NCBI RefSeq assembly: GCF_030053415.1
Contig: NZ_JASGBJ010000001.1
Span: 1,262,294 to 1,326,293 of the forward strand
Reading direction: 5' to 3'
Source: Marinobacter sp. CHS3-4
GTDB taxonomy: Bacteria > Pseudomonadota > Gammaproteobacteria > Pseudomonadales > Oleiphilaceae
DNA length: 64,000 nt
Part shown: piece by piece, positions 55,532 to 62,004 of the stretch
How positions within the stretch are numbered: position 1 is the first letter of the stretch
Layout of the letters: each line of letters opens with the position of its first letter
Translations under genes and position numbers: made by a program
Notes under the pieces: generated by a model
The model's database searches: none
What the model was told of the DNA's origin: nothing
Seen by the model: only the letters and a program-made list of their open reading frames with translations

Positions 55532-56191
55532 GTGAAGAAGACTGTACTTGCATTTGCCTTTGCCACTCTGACTCTGAGTGGCTGTATGACCTACGACCCC
55601 TACACCGGGGAAGAAAAGACTTCTAACGCCACTGTGGGCAGTGTCATCGGTGCTATCGGCGGCGCAGCCGTAGGCGCAGCGACTTCAAGCAAAAGCGACC
55701 GTGGTAAGGGTGCGCTGATTGGCGCGGCATCGGGCGCGGCAATCGGTGGTGGCATTGGCTACTACATGGACAAGCAGGAAGCTGAACTACGGCGCAAGCT
55801 GGAAGGTTCCGGAGTACGTGTGGTGCGCAACGGTGACCAGATCGAACTGGTTATGCCGGGCAACATCACCTTTGATGTGGACAAGTCCACCATCAAGCCT
55901 AACTTTAGCAATACTCTGGAATCAGTGGCACTGGTACTGAAAGAGTTCGACAAGACCACCATTCAGATCGAAGGCCACACCGACAGCACCGGTTCACGTG
56001 ACTACAATCAGTTGCTGAGTGAGCGTCGTGCAGGATCCGTTAGAGATTTCCTGCTGAACCAGGGCATTGCGCCTGCCCGCACCAGAGCGGTTGGATACGG
56101 ACCGCGTTATCCCGTCGCGTCTAACGATACGGCCGAAGGCCGCGAGCAGAACCGCCGAGTGGAGCTGACGCTGGTGCCGAATCAGCAGTAA
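55532..56191 (+). CDS. OmpA family lipoprotein (YiaD-like)
   Basis: The 219-residue protein has a lipoprotein signal with a TLSGCMTY lipobox, a glycine-rich region (GSVIGAIGGAAVGAATSS, then GGGIGYYMDKQEAELRRKL) and an OmpA domain with IEGHTDSTGSRDYNQLLSER and NRRVELTLV. It resembles the YiaD/Pal-like OmpA lipoproteins and is expected at the outer membrane with the OmpA part bound to peptidoglycan. The start is GTG 55532 with GGGAG upstream. A strong terminator follows the stop. Confidence 0.93.
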   Translation: MKKTVLAFAFATLTLSGCMTYDPYTGEEKTSNATVGSVIGAIGGAAVGAATSSKSDRGKGALIGAASGAAIGGGIGYYMDKQEAELRRKLEGSGVRVVRNGDQIELVMPGNITFDVDKSTIKPNFSNTLESVALVLKEFDKTTIQIEGHTDSTGSRDYNQLLSERRAGSVRDFLLNQGIAPARTRAVGYGPRYPVASNDTAEGREQNRRVELTLVPNQQ

Positions 56192-56213
56192 CTCACGGTT
56201 ATGATAGCTTGAA

Positions 56214-56248
56214 ATGAAAAAAGCCCGGCAGTTTGCCGGGCTTTTTTG
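56214..56248. terminator. Intrinsic terminator after the OmpA lipoprotein gene
   Basis: A stem AAAAAGCCCGGCA...TGCCGGGCTTTTT with a four-base loop is flanked by A and T runs. It can serve the OmpA gene and the serA/coiled-coil transcript from the other strand. Confidence 0.92.
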
Positions 56249-56275
56249 TGAGATCAGGCTGACGTTAAGGGCAGA

Positions 56276-56548
56276 TCAGGAAAGCCAGTCGTCAATGCGG
56301 CTCTTGAGCTTGTTGAGGTGCTCTTCGCCAGACTCCCGAATTTCGGCAATCTTATTCTTTGCCTCGTCGATACGGCCTTCCAGTTTTTTGATTTCCTTGT
56401 CGAAGTCCTTTCGGATCTGACGCTCAGCATGCTCATCTTTCGCCTTGGCGATTTTCTCGTGAGCGTCCGCTTTCAGTCGATCGATCTGCTTTGACCAGTA
56501 ATCTGTCTGGGTTTCGAGCTTTCTCTGCAACCTATCCTTTAACGACAT
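56276..56548 (-). CDS. Small coiled-coil protein
   Basis: The 90-residue protein is one long charged helix, starting MSLKDRLQRKLETQTDYW and continuing with Lys, Glu and Asp in heptad-like order to the end (NKLKSRIDDWLS). There is no membrane part. AAAGGAGACA precedes a double ATG (56551 and 56548), and the second has the better spacing. The gene begins 12 bp after the serA stop on the same strand, so it probably shares the serA transcript. It resembles short sll1863-type stress proteins, but no function is known. Confidence 0.72.
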   Translation of the reverse strand: MSLKDRLQRKLETQTDYWSKQIDRLKADAHEKIAKAKDEHAERQIRKDFDKEIKKLEGRIDEAKNKIAEIRESGEEHLNKLKSRIDDWLS

Positions 56549-56560
56549 CATTGTCTCCTT

Positions 56561-57790
56561 TTAAAAGAGAACGCGGCACCGGATGGTGCCTTTCACCTGA
56601 AGCAGTTTCTTCAGGGCGAGCTCTCCATATTCCTTGTCTACGTCAACAACCACGTAGCCGATGTCTTCTTTGGTCTGAAGGTATTGGCCGCAAACGTTGA
56701 TGCCGTTTTCGGAGAATACCTGGTTCATTTCAGACATGACGCCTGGCACGTTCTCGTGGATGTGCAACAGGCGATGCTGATTCGGGTGTGACGGCAGGGC
56801 CACTTCCGGGAAGTTCACGGACGACACGGAGGTGCCGTTATCGCTGTACATGGCCAGCTTTTCAGCCACTTCGCGCCCGATGTTTTCCTGAGCTTCGATG
56901 GTCGAACCGCCAACGTGTGGGGTCAGTATGACGTTATCGAACTCACGCAACGGCGAGATAAACTCTTCATCGTTGGATTTTGGTTCAACCGGGAAAACGT
57001 CAATGGCGGCGCCCAGCAGTTTGCCGCTTTTCAGGGTTTCTGCCAGTGCTTCGATGTCCACAACGGTTCCGCGGGAGGCGTTCATCAGAATCGCGCCCGG
57101 CTTCATCTGGGAGAACTGCTCGGCACCGAACATGTATCGGGTGGACGGCGTTTCGGGGACATGCAGGCTGATGACGTCACAGGTATTGAGCAACTCTTGC
57201 AGTGTGCCCACCTGAGTGGCGTTGCCGATCGACAGTTTTGAAACCACATCGTAGAAATAGACGTCCATGCCCAGACCTTCGGCCAGAACGCTGAACTGGG
57301 TACCGATGTTGCCGTAGCCGATGATGCCCAGTTTCTTGCCACGAATTTCGAAGCTGTCTTTGGCGGACTTCAGCCATTCGCCGCGATGGGCCTTGGCGTT
57401 CTTCTCGGGCACGCCTCGTAGCAACAGGATCGCTTGGGCCAGAACCAGTTCCGCCACACTGCGCGTATTTGAGAAAGGCGCGTTGAATACCGCAATGCCG
57501 CGACGGGTAGCTGCTTTCAGATCCACCTGATTGGTGCCAATGCAGAAGCAGCCAACCGCAACCAGTTTCTGGGCCGCGTCGAATACTTTTTCGGTTAGCT
57601 GGGTGCGCGAGCGGATGCCAACAAAATGGGCATCGGCGATCTTCTCGATCAGCTCGTCTTCGGCCAGTGAATGAGTCAGGTATTCGATGTTTGTGTAACC
57701 AGCCGCGTTCAGCGTATCGATGGCGGACTGATGAACGCCTTCCAACAGCAGGATGCGGATTTTGCTCTTCTCAAGAGACGTGTTTGACAT
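56561..57790 (-). CDS. serA: D-3-phosphoglycerate dehydrogenase
   Basis: SerA oxidises 3-phosphoglycerate to start serine synthesis. The 409-residue protein has the NAD-binding motif LGIIGYGNIGTQFSVLAEGL, the catalytic Arg in NASRGTVVDIEALAETLKSG, the Glu in VFPVEPKSNDE and the His in LTPHVGGSTIEAQENIG. A C-terminal ACT domain (about 335-409: LLHIHENVPGVMSEMNQVFS) gives serine feedback control. The length matches E. coli SerA, supporting ATG 57790. It is divergent from the D-2-hydroxyglutarate dehydrogenase gene. SerA also reduces 2-oxoglutarate to D-2-hydroxyglutarate, which that enzyme removes. Confidence 0.96.
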   Translation of the reverse strand: MSNTSLEKSKIRILLLEGVHQSAIDTLNAAGYTNIEYLTHSLAEDELIEKIADAHFVGIRSRTQLTEKVFDAAQKLVAVGCFCIGTNQVDLKAATRRGIAVFNAPFSNTRSVAELVLAQAILLLRGVPEKNAKAHRGEWLKSAKDSFEIRGKKLGIIGYGNIGTQFSVLAEGLGMDVYFYDVVSKLSIGNATQVGTLQELLNTCDVISLHVPETPSTRYMFGAEQFSQMKPGAILMNASRGTVVDIEALAETLKSGKLLGAAIDVFPVEPKSNDEEFISPLREFDNVILTPHVGGSTIEAQENIGREVAEKLAMYSDNGTSVSSVNFPEVALPSHPNQHRLLHIHENVPGVMSEMNQVFSENGINVCGQYLQTKEDIGYVVVDVDKEYGELALKKLLQVKGTIRCRVLF

Positions 57791-57937
57791 GGGGTAGATT
57801 CCGAACCTTTCGTCACCAAAAAATGACCCGTGAGCGGCGCTGGTAGAGGGCAGGCTCACAGAACAGGGGCGGTATGATACCATAGCCTGCGAATTTTACA
57901 GCGCGTCCTGATCAACCCTTTTTGAGACTGAATTTCC

Positions 57938-59341
57938 ATGAATGCTGAACAGATCATCGCCAACCTGAAATCCTTGATGGAAGAGGGCTCTGCCCCGGGC
58001 AAAGTGCTGACAGACCCGGCTGATCTCGACAATTACGGCAAGGACTGGACGAAAATCTATCCGCCCAAGCCAACGGCCATCGTGTTGCCGAAAACCACAG
58101 AACAGGTGCAGGCACTGGTTAAATTTGCCAATGAAAACCAGGTGGCGCTGGTGCCTTCCGGTGGCCGTACGGGGTTGAGCGCCGGCGCAGTGGCGGCGAA
58201 CGGCGAAGTGGTCGTGGCGTTCGACAATATGAACCAGATTCTGGATTTCAGTGCCAGTGACCGGACGGTGCACTGTCAGGCGGGCGTGGTGACAGAGCAA
58301 CTGCAAACTTTCGCGGAAGAAAACGATCTTTACTACCCGGTCGATTTCGCGTCAGCGGGTTCCAGCCAATTGGGCGGAAACCTGTCGACCAACGCAGGTG
58401 GCATCAAAGTGATTCGCTATGGCATGAGCCGTGACTGGGTTGCCGGTTTGAAAGTCGTCACCGGCAAGGGCGACGTGCTCGAGCTGAACAAGGATCTGGA
58501 AAAGAACAACACGGGCTATGATCTGCGCCATCTGTTTATCGGCGCCGAGGGCACGTTGGGTTTTATCACTGAAGCGACCATGAAGCTGTCCCGTCAGCCG
58601 GATAATCTAACCGTCCTTGTGCTTGGTCTGGGGGACCTGACCAACACCATGGACGTGTTGCAGACCTTCCAGAAGAAGATTGATCTGACGGCTTACGAAT
58701 TCTTTTCTCACCAGGCGATGGGACACGTTCTGGCTCATGGTCAGGTACAGGCACCGTTTGAAACCGAAGCGCCATACTATGCCCTTCTGGAGTTCGAGTC
58801 CGTTTCCGATCAGGTCATGGACGACGCCATGGCCCTGTTCGAGCAATGTGTCGAGAATGGCTGGGTTCTGGACGGCGTGATCAGCCAGAGCGAGACTCAG
58901 GCTCAAAATCTGTGGCAATTGCGTGAGCGGATTTCCGAGTCCATTGCGCCGCGTACCCCGTATAAAAACGATATCTCCGTTGTGGTGTCGAAAGTGCCTG
59001 GCTTCCTTCGTGAAATTGACGAGGTGGTGACTGAGCACTATCCGGACTTTGAGATCATCTGGTTTGGTCACATCGGGGATGGCAACCTGCATCTGAACAT
59101 CCTCAAGCCGGAAGACATGGCAAAAGAGGATTTCTTTGAGAAATGTCAGCAGGTGAATAAATGGGTGTTCGAGATTGTGCAGCGCTACAACGGCAGTGTG
59201 TCTGCGGAGCACGGCGTGGGCATGACCAAGAAGCCCTATCTGGAATACACCCGCAGTGCCGCGGAAATCGCATATCTGAGGGGTATCAAGCAGGTCTTTG
59301 ATCCGAAAGGGGTGATGAACCCCGGCAAGATTTTCGACTGA
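57938..59341 (+). CDS. FAD-linked D-2-hydroxyglutarate dehydrogenase
   Basis: The 467-residue enzyme belongs to the FAD-binding lactate/glycolate dehydrogenase family. It has the FAD domain block VALVPSGGRTGLSAGAVAAN, VDFASAGSSQLGGNLSTNAG and GAEGTLGFITEATMKL, then a C-terminal metal site in WFGHIGDGNLHLNIL and VSAEHGVGMTKKPYL. The type and the divergent serA neighbour match D2HGDH of Pseudomonas, where the two are coupled. That enzyme oxidises the D-2-hydroxyglutarate made by SerA back to 2-oxoglutarate, passing electrons to the respiratory chain through ETF. D-lactate or glycolate dehydrogenase is the main alternative. Confidence 0.88.
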   Translation: MNAEQIIANLKSLMEEGSAPGKVLTDPADLDNYGKDWTKIYPPKPTAIVLPKTTEQVQALVKFANENQVALVPSGGRTGLSAGAVAANGEVVVAFDNMNQILDFSASDRTVHCQAGVVTEQLQTFAEENDLYYPVDFASAGSSQLGGNLSTNAGGIKVIRYGMSRDWVAGLKVVTGKGDVLELNKDLEKNNTGYDLRHLFIGAEGTLGFITEATMKLSRQPDNLTVLVLGLGDLTNTMDVLQTFQKKIDLTAYEFFSHQAMGHVLAHGQVQAPFETEAPYYALLEFESVSDQVMDDAMALFEQCVENGWVLDGVISQSETQAQNLWQLRERISESIAPRTPYKNDISVVVSKVPGFLREIDEVVTEHYPDFEIIWFGHIGDGNLHLNILKPEDMAKEDFFEKCQQVNKWVFEIVQRYNGSVSAEHGVGMTKKPYLEYTRSAAEIAYLRGIKQVFDPKGVMNPGKIFD

Positions 59342-59384
59342 TACCCGACCGACCTCCGGCAGTGCGGGCAGCAGGGTATCTGCC

Positions 59385-59891
59385 ATGGTTGAACAGCTGC
59401 CGTCTGACGACGGTCATCGCTATCTGCTAACGCCAAACCGGTCGATGAGTTGGGCCGGCAATGTGCGGATCTGGCTGGCTCTTCTGGGGCTGACAACTGT
59501 CATTGTCGCTGGTTTCACGCTGATCGGCGCCTGGGTGATTTTGCCCTTCGCAGGGCTTGAGCTGGCGGCCTTGGCCGCAGGCTTTTATTACACCGCACGT
59601 CAATGCCAGCGCCAAGAGGTTCTGCTGCTGGGGCCAGATACCATACGCCTGGAAAAAGGTATGAAGCGCAAGGAAGCTGAGTGGGAAATTCCCCGCCAGT
59701 TCAGCCGCGTCTGGCAAGACGAACCTCGCCACCCCTTCACACCTCCAAAACTGCACCTGCAGTTCCGCAATGAAGAAATTCCCATTGGTTCCTTCCTGAA
59801 TATGGACGATACCGAAACCCTCATTGCTATCCTTCAGCGGTATGGCATCCTGATCCAGAAAAGAAAGAAACCCGAGCCTCGCTGGTTCTAA
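59385..59891 (+). CDS. DUF2244 membrane protein
   Basis: The 168-residue protein has two helices (about 28-72: LALLGLTTVIVAGFTLIGAW and LPFAGLELAALAAGFYYTAR) and a soluble C-terminal part (TIRLEKGMKRKEAEWEIP, later PIGSFLNMDDTETLIAIL). The pattern and length match DUF2244, often found beside cytochrome oxidase genes. No such genes are near here. It is 43 bp after the D-2-hydroxyglutarate dehydrogenase and 17 bp before the sirtuin, so the three may form one transcript. Confidence 0.87.
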   Translation: MVEQLPSDDGHRYLLTPNRSMSWAGNVRIWLALLGLTTVIVAGFTLIGAWVILPFAGLELAALAAGFYYTARQCQRQEVLLLGPDTIRLEKGMKRKEAEWEIPRQFSRVWQDEPRHPFTPPKLHLQFRNEEIPIGSFLNMDDTETLIAILQRYGILIQKRKKPEPRWF

Positions 59892-59908
59892 CAAAGATAA
59901 GGTAAACC

Positions 59909-60601
59909 ATGAGAGACCACATTGTTGTGCTGACTGGCGCCGGTATGAGCGCCGAAAGCGGCTTGTCCACCTTTCGTGACAACGGAGGATTGTGGGAAGA
60001 ATACAGCGTGTACGACGTCGCCACGCCGGAGGCCTTCGAACGAAATCAGGAAATGGTTCTGCGCTTCTACAACGAGCGCAGGCGCCAACTGGAAAATGCA
60101 CTCCCGAATCTCGGCCATCAATTGCTGGCGGAGCTTGAAAAAGAGTATCAGGTGACGGTGATCACCCAGAACGTGGACGACCTCCATGAAAGGGGCGGTT
60201 CTTCAAATGTGATTCACCTTCATGGCGAGCTGACCAAAGCTCGGAGTTCCGTTCATTCAGATCTGATCTATGACATTGGTTATAAGGACATCCATCCCGG
60301 CGACACCTGCGACCAGGGTTCCCAGCTTCGTCCACACGTTGTCTGGTTCGGTGAAGAGGTACCAATGCTGGATGTCGCCGCCGAGGCGGTCAAAACGGCT
60401 GATCAACTGCTGATCATCGGCACCTCTTTGCAGGTATACCCCGCAGCCAGCCTGGCTTACGAAGTCGACATGTCAGTGCCCATCACAGTGATAGATCCGG
60501 ATGCGCCAACCTCACTGGTGCGGGCACGAGTCATTCGCAAAGGAGCAGGTGAAGGCGTGAAAGAATGGATCGACAAAATGCCGAAGTCGTGGGGTATCTA
60601 A
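59909..60601 (+). CDS. Sirtuin without zinc cysteines, class III-like
   Basis: The 230-residue protein has the sirtuin NAD motif LTGAGMSAESGLSTFRD, the TQNVDDLHERGG block and the catalytic His in VIHLHGELTKA. The four zinc-binding cysteines of classical sirtuins are missing. Only one Cys appears in that stretch (HPGDTCDQGSQLRP), leading into VVWFGEEVP. It keeps Tyr and Arg as FYNERRRQL, the pair that gives class III sirtuins preference for succinyl and malonyl lysine. It probably removes acidic acyl groups from proteins. AAGGTAA precedes the ATG. It follows DUF2244 by 17 bp. Confidence 0.9.
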   Translation: MRDHIVVLTGAGMSAESGLSTFRDNGGLWEEYSVYDVATPEAFERNQEMVLRFYNERRRQLENALPNLGHQLLAELEKEYQVTVITQNVDDLHERGGSSNVIHLHGELTKARSSVHSDLIYDIGYKDIHPGDTCDQGSQLRPHVVWFGEEVPMLDVAAEAVKTADQLLIIGTSLQVYPAASLAYEVDMSVPITVIDPDAPTSLVRARVIRKGAGEGVKEWIDKMPKSWGI

Positions 60602-60672
60602 CCCTCGGTGATCGGTAATAGTCGTGAACTGGTTCACTGCACTGCCATCTCAGGACTATATGATGGTTTGGG

Positions 60673-60695
60673 TTACAAAAAGTAAACCTTTGTAA
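60673..60695. promoter_or_regulatory. Inverted repeat TTACAAA...TTTGTAA upstream of the FilA-like gene
   Basis: TTACAAA (60673-60679) and TTTGTAA (60689-60695) are perfect arms around nine bases, 47 bp before ATG 60743. A TAATAC box follows at 60701-60706. The AT-rich dyad may be an operator for the exported-protein gene. Confidence 0.4.
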
Positions 60696-60742
60696 AACAA
60701 TAATACTGCCCCGCTCACCAGGTGCTAAACGAGAAGTCGGTG

Positions 60743-61750
60743 ATGGCAAGCAAGGACAGGGACCTCCCGGCTATGAACCGCCTGACTAACGTAAAAAACG
60801 CTTCAATAATCGCTTTGCTGGTTCCGTTTTCGGCTGCCGCCGAATTCACTCCGCTCAGTGATTCGTCCATGAGAGCCACGGTTGGACAGGCTGGTGTCAC
60901 GATTGATCTTTCCGCCAATGTCGATATCTCCGAAGTTGCCTACCAAGACCAGGGCTACCTGTTCATTAACGGTATCAGCCTGGGCGGTGCAGCACCTGTG
61001 CAGTCAGCGTTGGGTCAGACCGTCACGGGTGGGTCCGCTCTGGACAATCTCAGAATTACCATTGATGTCGCTGGAACGAGCGGTGCCGATCTGGCATCGC
61101 CCTGGGGGCTGGCTAAATTCGATTCGACTGAATGGAGCGCCTCTGCCGACAATCAGGGCGATCACGGCGAACAGGCTGTCCCGATTACAGACGGTGATCT
61201 GGTCATTGGCCTGGGCGCAGCAGACCAGTCAGAGCTCGTTGATTTTGGTTTGCAGATCGATCGTGTGACCCTGGGCTCAAGCAGCCTTTTGCCCGGGCAG
61301 GGCGGTGCGGGTAATCCGAGTAACCAGATCATCATGGATAACGTCCTGCTCACTGGTAACCTCGGGCCCACCGATATCGTGGTCGATGCCGACTCAAACA
61401 ACCTGAATATCAACTCCTACTTTAGCCTGGACGGCTCACTCCAGACTGACCTTTACATTCCTCTGCTTCTGGACTGGCAGGAAGTGGGCATGAACCTGCG
61501 GATGCACAACGAGCGCGGGGAAGACGTCCTGAAGTACACCAATACAGCGGGTGAGGTCGTCTCGTTCGCTCATGTTCAGGCCGATGTGGGCGCGTCATCT
61601 GCGCCGAATGGAGGCCTGAGGGTCAACCTGACGGATCTGTCCGGTGACCTGGATACTACCAACATTACGTTTGCCGGTGGAGCTTCCATCGGTGACGTTT
61701 ATTGGACTGATGTTCAGGTTAGTGCGGATTTGAATATTTACGGGCATTAG
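60743..61750 (+). CDS. Exported FilA/DUF6160-like protein
   Basis: The 335-residue protein has a signal peptide (ASIIALLVPFSAAAEF) and then a start typical of the DUF6160/FilA group: DSSMRATVGQAGVTIDLSAN followed by VAYQDQGYLFINGISLGGAA. The rest is rich in Gly, Ser, Asn and beta-prone repeats with few Cys. In Acinetobacter, FilA-like proteins are linked to a putative pilus system; no other such genes are visible here. ATG 60773 gives a shorter, more normal signal peptide (325 residues), and neither start has a good ribosome site. An inverted repeat lies upstream. Confidence 0.62.
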   Translation: MASKDRDLPAMNRLTNVKNASIIALLVPFSAAAEFTPLSDSSMRATVGQAGVTIDLSANVDISEVAYQDQGYLFINGISLGGAAPVQSALGQTVTGGSALDNLRITIDVAGTSGADLASPWGLAKFDSTEWSASADNQGDHGEQAVPITDGDLVIGLGAADQSELVDFGLQIDRVTLGSSSLLPGQGGAGNPSNQIIMDNVLLTGNLGPTDIVVDADSNNLNINSYFSLDGSLQTDLYIPLLLDWQEVGMNLRMHNERGEDVLKYTNTAGEVVSFAHVQADVGASSAPNGGLRVNLTDLSGDLDTTNITFAGGASIGDVYWTDVQVSADLNIYGH

Positions 61751-62004
61751 CCGGGGCCTCAGTTTCACAGATTTTTATTTGCGAACCTTCCTCTGACGTT
61801 TGATTCTCTTCCGATCTCCTTGTCTTAGGTAGTTTGAAATAATCCGTCTGGCAGGCTTTGCTTTGCCCGTCTTTTGTGACATGTCTCCCAACAATGCTGT
61901 CGGAGCAGGCGCCTAAGATAATGAAAGTGTAACGTATTGTAAGTTGCCGTTTTGCTGGAGGGCTGACGGTGTATTTGAATTTTGCTTAGCAGTGGAGGCT
62001 TAAA
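61751..62004. other. Gap without a recognised gene
   Basis: The 254 bp between the FilA-like and propeller genes hold no reading frame I would call. The sequence is more AT- and T-rich than the rest of the window, with no strong hairpin. GGAGG at its right end (61994-61998) is the ribosome site of the next gene. A promoter must lie here, but I see no clear boxes. Confidence 0.5.

Noticed and set aside
57871..57881. GGTATGATACC dyad between serA and D2HGDH as an operator
   Set aside because: It is short and resembles overlapping -10 boxes of the divergent promoters; not enough to claim a regulator site.
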